This document shows, in pieces, positions 11,790 to 24,175 of a DNA stretch of 64,000 nt (the first letter of the stretch is position 1; the number at the start of each line of letters is the position of its first letter). Below the pieces are notes generated by a model, which worked only from the letters and a program-made list of their open reading frames with translations, ran no database searches and had not been told where the DNA came from. Source of the DNA: Gongronella butleri (lineage: Eukaryota > Mucoromycota > Mucoromycetes > Mucorales > Cunninghamellaceae); contig JAIWZP010000017.1 of the NCBI GenBank assembly GCA_025201375.1, positions 434,001-498,000 of the forward strand, in the 5' to 3' direction. Made by a program: the position numbers and the translations under genes.

Positions 11790-13802
11790 ATGACGTTGAC
11801 CGTGGACATGAATCGTCAGCACTGGCATCATTACGATGAATCGGATGCTGCGGCATGGGACCAGTCCACCGAGGCATATGGCCATGCCCAAGGGACGCGG
11901 CACCAGCAGCAACAACATCAGCAACAGCAACAACAGCATGATTACGAAGCGCAAAATACCATTGGCGCCGAAAATGAGCAATTGCACCAGCAGGCACAGC
12001 ATCATCATCAGCACCACGTGGAACATCATCATCACCATCATCATGCCGAGCAAGATGATGATGACGACGACATTGAAGAGGAAGAAGTAATGATTGATGA
12101 CGAGATTTCGTCGTCGGTGTCGTCGTCGCCCAGCATCCCCGACGAGAACATCAATTTCGATCTCGTGTACGCGCTGCACACGTTCACAGCAACCGTCGAG
12201 GGTCAGGCAACCGTCGTCAAGGGCGACGCACTCATTCTCATGGAGGACACCAACATTTACTGGTGGCTCGTCGAAGTCCTCAAGACGCGTGAAATTGGAT
12301 ACATCCCGGCCGAGAACATTGAGGTAAAGACAGATTTAAAAAAAAAAAAATGATCACGCGTGTGCAGTAAGAGCAAGGCCAAAAAAAAAAAAAAGGATTT
12401 CCCCGACATGATCTGGCCTTCCCCCCTAATTCACTCCTTTTTTTTAAAATAGACGCCCTATGAGCGTCTTGCGCGATTGAATAAGCACCGCAATGTTGAA
12501 ATCACGTCGCCATCGTGTAATCCGGACAATTCAGTGGGTCCGGCGGCACATAGCGGCGTACAACATGGCAAACGCGTCACCATGGCCGATGAAGACCAGC
12601 TGACGACGGTCAATTTCTACGAGGTGGATTCCGACATTGACATGACTGAGGATGAGGACATGTATGCGCACGATCAGCTTGAAATCATGGACGAGCAGCA
12701 TCACCATGGTGAAAATGAGCAAGGTGACGACTCAATTGACGAGCACCAGCACCAGCATCATCATCATCACCACCAAGTTCATCAACATCAACAACAACAA
12801 CAGCATCATCATGCTCATCAAGAGCTTACACAGCAGCAACAGCAAGCGGAAGATGACGAAATCCGGTCCGTTAGCGCGGCATCCTTGGAAAAAGACACGT
12901 CGTCGCCCATGATCATGACGCCATCCATGTCCATGGACTCGGTGGCCATGGCTCAGAGCAGCAGCATGATGGATGTCACGGCGTGCCCACATCACGCACA
13001 GCAACAGCAACAGCACCATTTGCGCGTCTTTGCAGGCAACATTGGCCAAGGGCCCCTCTTTTGCTCCTTCAACATCACGACCGCCACCACCGCCGATGAT
13101 CTGCTCAAAGTCGCGCTCGACAGGTTCGATGTTCAGCAAGAATTGGCCCAAGATCCTAGCATCACCGTTGAATATTATCTTGCTGTCCAAGGAGCAGATG
13201 GAGGTAGCCCTTAAAAAGAGCGAAAAAGTGAGAGAAAAAAGTAAAAAGAAAACGAGACTCATGTTTTTCTTTTTTTTTAAAAAAAAAAAATAGATGACAC
13301 GGTGCTGGCCCCGCAGGACAAGCCATTGTCGATTTTCAAGACCTTGACGGCATCGCTGACAACGCCGATGCCCGAGGTCCAGTCTGCGACACGAAAGGCT
13401 TCGGCGGCGGCGGCATCCGGTGTGGTGCGTCGCAAGCGATCGAGCAGCTTTGGCAGCAGCCATGACAAGACATCGTTTGAGGAGGACTCCGTCATTCGAT
13501 TCTATCTGCACCGCCGCATCAAGCGCGAAAGCCACGTGTTGTACATCAAGGTGTCGCTCTATCCGGACCCGTCGCCTCCTGTCTTGTTTAAAAAGAAAAA
13601 GATGCCCACCACAGAAATTGATCGCATGGACAAAATCCTGCCCGTGCCCTACGACGCGTCCGTCGAAGCCGTCATCCGCGTCGCACTCGATAAGTTCCAC
13701 GTCCCCGACGCCCAGCCAGAGAATAATCCATCCGACAATGATCTCATGTCCTACTTTATGTCCGTGCGTGACACCGCAGGCTTTGGTATGCAAAAGAACC
13801 AA

Positions 13803-13846
<44 letters not shown>

Positions 13847-16080
13847 AAGAAAAAAATGACTCAATTTTTTATTTTTCTTCAGAAACGCGTCTCCACGTGC
13901 AGCAGACCATGGCGGACATTCTTGAACTGCACCGCCAGCACACGTCCGATCCCATCACCAATGACCTTTTATTCATTCTTCGACCGTGTGACGCGGAAAT
14001 CAACACAATTCCGTCTTCACCGGCATTGTCGTCGCCTGAGCGCCGTCCGAGCATCCTGGACATGCTTTCTGAGGCTGCCAAGGACGACCCTGTACCTGCC
14101 GCAGCGACCAATGCCGCTGAGCAACAGAGAAATCACGCGCACACGGCAAACCAGGACGTACAAGTGCAGCACCAGCACCAGCAGCACCAGCATCATCACC
14201 ATGCTGGCGGGCCTCAGGCAAGCCCATCGTCGTTTGTGTGTCCTCATCATCTTCAGCAGCAACAGCAGCAGCAACAACAGCAGATACAAATGCAACAGGC
14301 GTCGATGAACAAGCATTCGCCATCGGTTGCAACCAATGGGCCTCTGCCGCCAACCCCTGTGACACCTACCCCCGTAACGCCAACATCTGCGGCTTACGAC
14401 CAATCACACAAAAAAATGCGCAAGGAAGCGCAACAAGCGGCTGGCAGCGCATCCCTAAAGCAACAATTCAAAAAATGGGTTGGCTGGGGCTCAAACAAGC
14501 AATTGAAAAAGCCGGCGTCCATGATGATCCACACAGGATACGAAGAGGCTGTTGCCGCGGCAGCTGCGGCGGCTTCTGGGCGTGACACGCAACATCATCC
14601 TCGCCATGATGCGCCCGTCGCGTCGCATTCCGCCATCCTTGCATCGTCGTCTTCGGTGTCGTCATCGTCGACTCCAGCGGCAATCGCGGCCATGCGCCCC
14701 ACGGCCCACTCACAAATCAGTGTTGCCAGCGCGCCGCCCATGTCAACGTCCATGACAACGCCCATCACGCCCACAACGCCAAACACGCCCATGACGCCTC
14801 TGTCTGCGCAACAAGTCGATTCTGTCATGATGGTGCACGATGCCGCGTACGCAACGTCCAACGGTCATGCCAATGCGTCCAATGCTGGCGGGCCGCCACC
14901 GTTGCCGGCCAAAACCAACAATGATAGCCAAATTTCAGGTGTTTCAACCCTGACGACCACCGCAACCACAGACAGCATTTCGATTTCCTCGGGTATCGCT
15001 GCCGAGGACTGCGCGCAAGTGCAAATGAATGTGGAGGACGACGATGACGACGACGATGATGATAGTTTGTACAGTGTGCCGGCCGTTGTCATCCCCGATG
15101 AGCACGGGCAGCAGCAAATGCAGCAGCACCAGCAGCAATATCAATATCATGAATACCAGCAGTACTCGCAGTATCAAGAGTCTGTGCATCATTACCAACA
15201 GGCGCAGCACGTGTCGCCATACCCTGCGCCGCCCATGATCATGGTCCAGCATGATACACATTCGGATCCGCAACAGCATCAGCAGCACCAGCATTTGTAC
15301 CCGCATGAGCAGCCTCTGCCGCCAATGCCACCTCCATCCTCGGGCAATGGCCGCCAGCCGCCCGCCGAGATGGACGAATTCAATAGCGACTTGTATTTGC
15401 TGATGACCCAAGGGGTCAATTACCTCGAAACACGCGAGCGCACTCAATGGGATGACGAGGAGGGCTATCAGCATCATCCATGGAATCGCGAACAAAAAGA
15501 GCTGCCTGTCGAGCCGCCAACTACGGATATGGTCGCCATGGATCCCCACCATCATCATCATCACCATCATCATTTCCACCATGCGCATCCTCAGCAACCA
15601 TACCACCACCAACACCACCACCACCACCAGCTGCAGCACTATCCCCATCCTCACCATCATCAGCATCATCAACATCACGATGACCAGAGCCGCGGATCGT
15701 CGCCCTCTTCCACTCTGTCCTCGGCCGCCACATTGCAGCCGCCACCACGGTCTTGCTCCATCGCCATGGCCAGCCCCAAACCCGTCGACCACGAGGAGGA
15801 TATGTGCTATGCAGCCGTGGAAAAAGCACTCGTTTCACCGCCACTCACACCGGCACCCACCCCCGTCGGCGACAATCAGGATGTCTTTATTGTCGACAAA
15901 CCATTGCCTACACCCACACTCACGCCGCCAAAGAAAGAACCCATGGATGACGAGGTAAAATTAAAAAAAAAAATCGAAAATGTAAAATCAATGGCCATTA
16001 ACACCTCCCCCTCTCCGCTTTTGACTTTTTTTTTCCCCCAGGAACTCAAATGGATAGTGAACGCCCACATTTTGTTCTAA
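11790..16080 (+). CDS. Bud14/Tea4-like polarity protein: SH3 domain plus Ras-association-like regions
   Basis: Model: join(11790..12323, 12453..13203, 13294..13785, 13883..15954, 16042..16080), 1295 aa. Residues 124-190 form an SH3 domain (VYALHTF, GDALIL, YWWLVEV, GYIPAENIE) followed by TPYERLARLNKHRN, the signature of the yeast Bud14 / fission yeast Tea4 group, which links type-1 phosphatase and formins to growth sites. Two later segments (VFAGNIGQG to YYLAVQ, and VIRFYLHRR to SYFMSVRD) resemble Ras-association folds; this is weaker. The rest is very rich in His, Gln, Ser and Pro with acidic runs. The last exon ends ELKWIVNAHILF. The donor at 13204 is GTAGCC, weaker than the others, but a stop follows at once in frame and the junction restores a good frame. 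Intron 3 holds a 41-base A run. Start could be the Met codon at 11808. Confidence 0.85.
13804..13844 (+). repeat. 41-base poly(A) run inside an intron
   Basis: Uninterrupted A run in intron 3 of the Bud14-like gene (13786-13882), the longest homopolymer seen in the window. Its exact length may be unreliable in any assembly. Confidence 0.95.
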
Positions 16081-17397
16081 GAGCGCGTTTGCCCTGGACT
16101 CTTTGCTCTTGCCATTATTATTCCCTAATGATTCTTTTGTTGTACCATGACTGCTACTATTTATTGTGTCTGCACTCGTTTATCCTTGCCATGGCTCTTT
16201 TTTTTTTTTTTGTCGCCAAGGATTATTTTTTTGCCACCCAGTCCACTCGTTTTACGGTCAATCAATGGCACCTCCTCACTCCCTTGTTTGTTTTATCGTC
16301 TACCCAGGTCATGGTGCTTTTTTTTTTTACGTATCTTGATGTCTCTCATTTATTATCTGTCGCTCTTTTTCTTTACACTATAATTTACGAATCTATAAAG
16401 TACACGCTATTCCACGTTTAAACCTGATGAGCCGTCGTAGAAAAATAGGAAAAACAAAGCGAAAATGTCATTTTAAATGTGATTTCCTCTTGACCACGTT
16501 ATTTAAAAACAAGAGTATTGCATGGAATGCGTCATTGGCTACATTGCTGTTGCTTGCATGCTGTGTTGCGGCACCGTGGCGATGATCTGCAGCTGCAAAT
16601 GCAAATAAATATTTGTTGGTGCAATTTCGCGAGCTTCTTGTTGGTTTTTGCCTTTTAAAACTACAATCATCGAGCACAGCAGACCCTTTCTTTTGGAATT
16701 TTATTGTCGAGGAACGCACTTTTATACCTATCTGTCACGGATCAGACCTAGGCACAAATCGCACATACGTGTCAGCCCGCAAAGGCCTGAGGCGCGTGTA
16801 GCGCGCCGATGGCCGCGCTTTGAAAAAAACACTGCAAGAACCAAGGCACTAGCAGTGCCGCACCTCTCATGAGCCAACGTTTTTGGACTGTCAACTGCCT
16901 GTCTTGGCTACTCGATCCCTCAATTAGCCCTGGGCGTTTTATTTATTTACGCGCTCTCTCATCAACACGTCCCTTTTCGGCTACGCCACAGCCGTCTTTG
17001 TCGAGGCGCGCCCATTCCCGTCCATACATGTCCATTTTGATACCCTCGTTCTCCACGCGCTCGGCATTCCGCTCATTCATGACAAAGGTGAAGGAAAAGG
17101 CATACTGTAAATACAGTACGACCCATTGCCGCCCAAGATCACCTCTTTTTTTTCCTTCACCTGGGTCATCTGCACTAATCTCTACCTTTATTGAACCTTT
17201 ACTCTGCTTGCCTCCTTGCCTACCTGCCCTGTCCTCACGCCCCAATTGTCCTCCCATCCTTTGTCTTTGTCCTTTTTTTCCTTTTACGTAAATTAAAATC
17301 CTCTGCAATCATGGCCTTTTACGTACCGTACTGTATTATACTTTAGCGTAAATACGTAACAAAATTGCTGCATAAGCTGAAATTAACATTGCACCAC
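16081..17397. other. intergenic, 3' flank of the Bud14-like gene and unclassified sequence
   Basis: No supported gene. T-rich 3' flank to about 16430, then unclassified sequence. Around 17100-17400 there are several TACTGTA/TACAGTA motifs like those at 44278-44500. Confidence 0.45.
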
Positions 17398-18610
17398 CTA
17401 TGTACAGTATGATACTGTAGAAAAGCACAAATTTGCCTTTAGAAAACGAAAACGCGCGTTTTCCGAACTTTGCCGGCCCGCTGTTGTGCCTCCAGAAATT
17501 TTTTTACAGCCCACCGGCAGGTCGATCAAAGTCGCGTCACGGCGCGAACTACAATCTAGCGCTCGCGACCTGTCTGCCCGATTTTTTTTTTTTTGCCTGC
17601 AAAATGCTAAAACGTCAGATTTGCCCGATTTTGCATTCATCTCGCCATCTGCATGGTCGACCCCGTTCAAAAATACCGGTAGCTGCATCGCAGTCAGCGC
17701 GAAATTTGCAACAAAAAAACTTAAACCCCCAAAGCGCTACGACCACTTTTGAAAAATTCAGGGGTCACTCAGGGGTCACACATTTCAATCTCAGAAAATG
17801 CCAAATTTGGGAAATTTCGAACTCCGAGTGATCAATGCACCCCAAACAGGTAACACAGACAATTTGCTATTGGCAGACATAATGACAGGTCGCCGCAACT
17901 TTAGAAAAAAGCCCAAAGCGTGACGCACGAACGGCCATCGACTGAGAAAAAGTGCCTACTTTGGTCAAGGTTTTTTTACAAAAATTTAAGGTTTGACACT
18001 TCCAAATTAAGGTGTGTAAATTGCATGGAATTTTTATTTTTTATTTTTTTTATTTTTTCATTTGCACATTTTTGTGCGCTGAGTGGGCTGCAGCCTGGTG
18101 AAGAAATGACCGATGCAAAAAGTTAAAACCCAAGCTAGCGCGCTGCAAGTCATCCCATTAGATGCTTTGCCCTCCTGTTTGTTAGTAAAACTGCAACAAA
18201 AATTGGGGGTTGACTAGACCATTGTCGAGCAAAGCGCGATTAAAGATTTAGTTGCAAAAGTGCGTTTTCTCTGCAAATTTTGGCCGTCCATCGGTGAAAC
18301 TGGTCTCATTCGATAGAGATTCAACAGATGCCTTTGGCGCATCAAATGCACTTTGTTTGATTCTTCAGTTATCGAGAAAAGTGAGATTGAAAATTGATTC
18401 AATGTTTGATCGACTTTTGCAAGCGTAAAAAATTCATCCATCGGGCCAGCAAACATTCAGGAAATGACGGGTGAGCGCTTCTCTTTCGATCGGTGCCATT
18501 TTCTTGACGATCCACAAAACATTTTGAGAACCGGCTGTGGATTTGTGGAAATGTCAAGATTTTGTATTCATCTGCACAACGACCCAGTCAACTCCTGGTT
18601 TGAACGCTTT
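17398..18610 (+). repeat. dispersed repeat R1, copy A (about 1.2 kb)
   Basis: Collinear with 44685-45915 and 61165-62360, all in the same orientation. Shared landmarks in order: TTGTGCCTCCAGA, a CCCGATTTTTTTT block, CCCCCAAAGCGCTACGACC, GTGATCAATGCA, GTGCCTACTTTGGTCAA, GCGCTGCAAGT followed by CCCATTA, and GGTGCCATTTT-like sequence near the end. No ORF is conserved between copies, so it is either a non-coding element or a long-decayed transposon. Divergence is mainly substitutions and small gaps. No terminal repeats or target duplications were identified by eye. Confidence 0.85.
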
Positions 18611-19789
18611 GTCAAAAAAAAAACTCGTCGATCCAATCTAATGTAAAGATTTTGGGCGATCCAACCATGATGATTTGTGGTGTTTAATTCTGTAGTAACT
18701 GTAAAAACGTCGAAATTTTGAATTCATCCGCCCAATGATCCATTTGACCTCTGTTTTTCAACATCTTGCTGAAGCAGGGCGCGGCGAAACAGTCAAAAGT
18801 AAAAGTTGGGAGTCAATCGAACCAGGAATTGTGTTGGTCATCATTGAATTTGTGATGATTCTTGAAAACCGGTGTGTGCCTCGAACATGGTGCGATCAAC
18901 CTCTGGTTTTTAATTTTCCTTCAAAGAGAGACGTTGAAATAGCCAGGTGGCAAAGTTTGGCGATGATCGAATCATGATTTTACCGCAGAATGATTTTTAC
19001 AAAAACGTGCTCCAGCCAAATTTTCAGCAATGTCGTGCTTCTCGACAAATCACATGATTGACCTTTGGTTTTTAATTTTTTTCTGGAAAGAGAGGGGCAT
19101 CATCCACTACATGTAAAAGTTTCGCGGCGCTGCGATGAATCCTTGGCGGCGAAATGTTTTTTTCACATTAAGAAAAAAAAAAGGTGGGTCAGGTCAAAAG
19201 GTATCTGGAGGGTCCCCCGCTTTGAGAGGCTCAGGTCTCTCAAATCCGTTTGGCAACCTACACATTGGACATCTGAGAGTCATGTCATTAAACGCTTTGA
19301 CCTCCTCTTTCAAAGCAAATCTGCAATAAAAAGCGGGAGTCGATCAAACCGTTTTCGAGAAACGAGCGATCAAAGCCAAATTTTTGAATATGGAATTTCT
19401 GGATCAGTTTTGATCATACGCTAGTGAAACTGAGTTCATCCGACAGAGAATCGTATTATGCATCTATGGCAACAGCAGCATGCTGTCCTTTGTCCTGCCC
19501 AGTGCCGAGAAAAATGGAGCTGAAATGTTTGATTGGGCGTTGCAAGTGTGCAAATGTTGCGCATCGGCGTTGCCGGGCAGGGACAAAATGACGCCCTTGC
19601 ACGTCTCTTGCCACACTTGAAAGATTTTAACGCAGTTGAATAACAACTTGACCTGCCAGAGACAAAATTATGAATTTATAGAGTATTGTCGATTTTCTCG
19701 TGAACGCGTCAGATCAACAACCTGTTTTTGCTCTTGTTCTGAAAAGAGAGACGCCGACATGCACACCTGTCAAAGCTTCATGGAGATGC
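18611..19789. repeat. R1-related modules, degenerate
   Basis: No gene. It is made of short modules that resemble R1 and each other (repeated phrases such as TTGACCTCTGGTTTTTAA). The module at 19030-19195, with GGCGCTGCGATGA and CGAAATGTTTTTTT, is clearly repeated at 32818-32990. Boundaries are uncertain. Confidence 0.55.
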
Positions 19790-20370
19790 AGGCACTCGAT
19801 GGTGCCCCGCGTCGAATTGCAATAAGCACGATTTTCGACCGATTTTCCAAGGGGTACAGTCGCGGATTTTAAATCAGTGAAAATCAAGTCCTCAGATCAT
19901 CGCGACATTTAACCACACGGTGGAATGCATCCACTTACCAATGAAAATGCAATAAAACCCAGGGCTCCATTGACTGGGTTTTGCGTAAAATGCAATTTGC
20001 ATTGTATTTTCGCCACAAGGTTATCTCGACGAAGACTAGCCACAGATCCCCGAAATACGGCTCATTAGAACGAGCACGACCTGTTGCGTATGTGACCATT
20101 GATGGTCACTTCAAAAAACAAGTTCCAGAGAGAATCGATGCGATCAGCCCGTTTGCGGGGCAACTTGGACGCGTGAAATACCGCGCCAGACATTAATTTA
20201 GGGGGTCTGTTTCAAGTCAAATCCGTGCACCTGGGGTCTCTTTTGCTACCAGACGCGTCGGCACGGCTCCAAGGACGCGCTCCTGCGTGCCATTCGTCTG
20301 CAAAGTTTATTCTAAATTCACGAATTGCTTGCCAACTAGCAAGTCGATGTCACTCTTTTTTAGCATTTTT
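19790..20370 (+). repeat. dispersed repeat R2, copy 2
   Basis: Plus-strand counterpart of the inverted copy at 735-1262. It includes the FRHK-ISTK-SLER-like stretch at 19980-20110 and, from 20215, the block with CCAGACGCGTCGGCACGG that recurs at 38100-38250. The reading frames are short and differ between copies. Confidence 0.7.
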
Positions 20371-20984
20371 GGTGGCTTCTCCATGCGCTGTCTCTTGTGT
20401 GCAAGTTTGGGGGAATTCTAGAGACCGCCCCCACCCCCTCGCCATCCACCTCCTCAAAATCCACGATGCTTTTTTCTTTCGAAGCAAGCAAATAAAACAC
20501 GTTAAACGAGAGGGGAAAGCGCGATTGCGCGCACATTTGTCTATTTTTTTGTTGCTTTCAAGGTCCTCGACAATGGAAAAAGACGCGCAATGGCTGCAGC
20601 CAATCAGCGTGCTTACAAATCAACGTCCGCCAGCTCATTGGCTCGGCTTTTCGGCCGCCGAATTGCCGAAAAGGACGCGTTTCTTGAACGGCGCCATAAA
20701 ATTGACATGTTACGGCCATACGATTCTGAAAGCGCCAGATCCCGTCCGATCTCTGCAGCGATCCAGAATACGGCCTGGTTAGTACTGCGGTGAGAGATCA
20801 CGCGGGAATACCAGGTGCTGTAATTTTTTTTGCTTTTGAACGTTTAGTTTTTTGTTGAATGCAAAAAAGACCAAAGTTTTTAATCAAGTTCTGAAAGCCG
20901 TCGTCTTGAAGGGACCATTTTTTCGATTTTGATTTTGGAGCTCTGAGGTGGCCATTTTTTTTTTTTTTTTTTTGATTTGCGCTT
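20371..20984. other. intergenic, nothing recognised
   Basis: No conserved ORF, RNA gene or clear repeat found. The ORF of about 185 codons that runs across 20225-20782 overlaps repeat R2 and shows no motif. Confidence 0.45.
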
Positions 20985-21185
20985 GGCGCGCCTCTAGCGC
21001 GCTGCAAGTCATCCCATTAGATGCTTTGCCTCCCTGATTGTTATTAAATTGGAATAAAAATCACAGGTCGACTAGACCGCTGCCGAGCAAATCGCCATGA
21101 AAATTATGTTGAAAAAGTGGATTTTCTCTGCGAGTTTTAGCCATCCATCAATGAAACTGGTCTCATTCAATAGAGATTTACTCCC
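20985..21185 (+). repeat. partial R1 copy
   Basis: Matches the R1 segment around 18135-18330: GCGCGCTGCAAGTCATCCCA, then GACTAGACC, GCCGAGCAAAT and TTCAATAGAGATTTA. It ends abruptly in a C9 run about 260 bases from the stop codon of the malonyl-CoA decarboxylase gene. Confidence 0.75.
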
Positions 21186-21448
21186 CCCCCCACAAGTGCT
21201 TGCATGCCGCTCTGGGCCCCTGGCATCGACATGATTGACGACTTTTGCCATCAAAATGCATTTCTGCTGCGCCCTGAACCTCTTTTTCTCTCTTGTCCGC
21301 CATTGGCACCCACCGAATGTACTTGTAATATAGGCCAGCAGCGAAGACAAAGGGGCATGCTGCTGTGCCCACTAGGAATAAGTGTTTATCGTAAAAGACA
21401 TGATATAATGCATAACAGATGTACGTATTTTGTGTTTCTATGAGGCCA

Positions 21449-23272
21449 TCATCCGTCAACGCGCGTCAGCTGTGGGTGGTGTATAGATGGCTCAACCTCG
21501 GGACGTGCAAAGATGGTTCCGCCGTGTCTGTATTGTCGCTGATGCTCCTCCAGTCGCGAGGGGATGTATTGATAATTGACCATCATGCCGAGAGATTCAC
21601 GAATGCCTTTTTCTGCGATGCGTGCCATACAAAAAAAAAAAATCAATCAGACACTCCTTGCGCGTATAAAAATCACGTCGCCTTTTTTTGCTTACCAGAT
21701 GAGTCGGCCAGGAAATGCAGCTGTTGGATATTTGCGCCATTTCGCAAGTGAAAGTGCGCGACAGGATCGAGCGCATGCAGTGCATTGCCTCGTCGCTCCA
21801 AGAGAAGATAGCGAGCACATAGCTGGAGTAGATTGGCGCGGTCGGACGCGTCGAGACGCTCAAGTAACTGGGAAAAGGGCAAAAAAGAAAAAGAAAAAGA
21901 GCCATTGTTAGTTCACTTTTTGTGTACCATTGTGGCGTTGGGTCTTACGTTGTCTGGTCCGAGATTCAGCCGGTCCAGCGTGCCTGGGGCCTGCTTTGCC
22001 AACCAGCGCGTGAAGCCCGGGATCGGGCTCAATGTGGCAAACGTGTGGATGGATGGGTGTGCGGAAGCCAGTTCCTGCACAACCTGGTTGATGAGCTGGT
22101 GGGCAATCTGCATTCCGCCCATGCCTGGCCGGGTATTGATAGAGTAGCAGATGGCGTGTGATGGCACGACGGGGGTGCGGGTATGGGGCTGCTGTAAAAT
22201 GGACTGAACCGACGTCGGCGACTGATTCGTCAGGGCAACGTGCACAAAGGCGAGCGGCTCGAGTGGGAATTGGGCGTGAATCAGCGCGAATACCCTTCGA
22301 TCGCTTGCCAGGCGTCTGAGCGCGTAAAAAAAAATTAATGAGATGAATTCGCGCTTCTTTGGCTCTCTCTTTTTTTTTTACCTTTCCAAATCTCGTTCGC
22401 TGGCAACAGCATGCACCGTCTCGAAGCGCACAATCTATGGTGATGGATAAAAAGAGCAATGAGCACTTGACAATTGGTCACCTCCATTCCTTTCGCTGAC
22501 CGATTACTCTTTTTGGCGCCAAGATTGCCCACGACCACCCGACTCTTTTTTTTTCTCTCTGTCTCTACCTTGTCCCTCCCGTTTTATTTGTACCTTTTCC
22601 AGTAATGGCGTGGGAGAATGCGTGTCCAGTGATTGGCATTGTACATGCACCAATTGCTGTTTCAGACGTGTACTTAGAAATTCGGTCCATGTGACCACCG
22701 GATGCGCGGGGTACGCGTGTGCCAAGTCGAGCATGCTGCAGCGCAGCTGAATCATGCGCAAAAGATGGTCCGGCAGTGTCTCGACTTGCGCAAGCCAGGC
22801 CGACACGCCATGGTCGCCGAGGTGATCCAGGAACACCAATTGGTCGTGCTAAAAATGTGGATGAGATTTTTTTTTTTGCGAGCATGAGCGGGTATTACCT
22901 TTTCCAAAGCGGCCAAAAGATCGAGAGTGCGCATTGTCCATGGGGCAGAGTGCTTGCCTGGCTCGGCAAAGCAATGCTGGACGCAATGCTGCATAAATTG
23001 AGGGTCACGCACGGCTCGATGTGCGCTTGCTCTTGAAAAAGCAGGGGCTTTCTCTGTAAAAACGAAAAAAAAAATCGTAAAAAAAAAATAATCGAGGAAC
23101 GAATCCCATTTGGCCGAGCCATCGGGCATGGTGTGCGCCCGTACGACGACGTACCTGGCCAGTGCGGCGATTCTGCCGGCTCATGGAGAGGAGTGGCGGA
23201 CGTGGTGGTATAAGCGCACGACCCCAGGCGGGGCAAACACCGTAGTGAGCGAGTCAATTGCCTTGAAAGCAT
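21449..23272 (-). CDS. malonyl-CoA decarboxylase
   Basis: Model: complement(join(21449..21612, 21696..21867, 21949..22315, 22382..22434, 22594..22848, 22899..23053, 23155..23272)), 427 aa, six introns. The enzyme turns malonyl-CoA into acetyl-CoA and CO2. Visible: LLEKIVRFETVHAV and DLERRLASDRRVFALIH before the catalytic domain, FVHVALT, CYSIN with Ser252, the diagnostic FATLSPIPGFTRWL, LCARYLLLERR, and DPVAHFHLRNGA with His356; Ser and His match the catalytic pair of the human enzyme. The C-terminal GMMVNYQY is also conserved. The N-terminus (MLSRQLTRSLRCLPRLG) looks like a mitochondrial presequence and there is no SKL-type peroxisomal end. The N-terminal helical domain is poorly conserved, so exons 1-3 are less certain than 4-7. 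Confidence 0.9.
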
Positions 23273-24175
23273 AAAAAAAAAAAAGAAGCAAAGTGTGTTT
23301 TGGAGAGAGCAAGGAAAAAGTTGGGAAAACACAGAGGGAAAAGGGGAAAAAGAGGCAATGGTGCCTGGTCAATGGACGCACAAAGGTTGAAAAAAAAAGG
23401 CGGGAAGGCCAGAAAAGAGAAAAAAAAAAGGAGGCATGTGAAAACGGGCGGTGTCACAATCATCCAGTTTATCGATTGATCGATGACTTGCCTTTTGGAA
23501 GAGTTGCAGCGCGTGCCATGCAGCTAAAAAGCCATCCACAGCCCTCTGTTGGGACGAGTCGCCATGTTTCCGTTTGCCACTGGGCAGAAAGCCCAAATTT
23601 TCATCGCCATGAAGCATGACCTCATGATCGACGGGGGGCAAACCCACTCATGTGGTCCCGACGGAAGTTCAAAATAGGAAAAACGAGTTGTTTGTCGCCC
23701 AGCCGGCGATGCAAGCGGCATGATCCAAGCCAAAGCAGCGAAAAAAAAAAGAAAAAAATTCGCGCAGGTGGAAAATGCCCAGCGTGGCAAGCCTCCAAGG
23801 CAAAAAAAAAAAAAAAAAAAAGGTGGATCGAATGATGCGCCTGTTTGGCAATGAGGGTGGACGTTGATGCCGCGTTTGATTGGCTGCACATCAGACGACT
23901 GGTTGACCCCATCCCCTCCCCCCTTTTTTTTGTTTCCTTTTTCTCCCTAACAAACGCTTTGTTTCTTGTTCCCTTTTTCTTTTTTTACTCTTCTTGTCAC
24001 GTAAGTCACCATGTGGGGCTGTATCGTTTGGGCGGCAGGCGCGTGCCGCGGGTGGGAGTGCGGCGGAGTCGCGAGCTGACATTTTTTTTTCTGTGTTTAG
24101 AGCGGCATATTCTCGTCTTTTTATTTTTCTTTCCTTTCTTTTTTTTTTCTCAACTCGAAAAAAAACATACCGACA
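23273..24175. other. intergenic between malonyl-CoA decarboxylase and GSK3 genes
   Basis: 903 bases between divergent start codons, so it carries both promoters. Many A/T runs. Minus-strand ORFs near 23369-23647 have no recognisable motif and are not called. Confidence 0.5.

Noticed and set aside
12732..13805. Long minus-strand ORF (357 codons) opposite the Bud14-like gene
   Set aside because: It mirrors His/Gln-codon repeats of the plus strand, giving Leu/Met/Val runs, and crosses an intron of the real gene; no independent motif.
14944..15792. Minus-strand ORF of 282 codons
   Set aside because: Antisense shadow of CAT/CAG-rich coding sequence in the largest Bud14-like exon.
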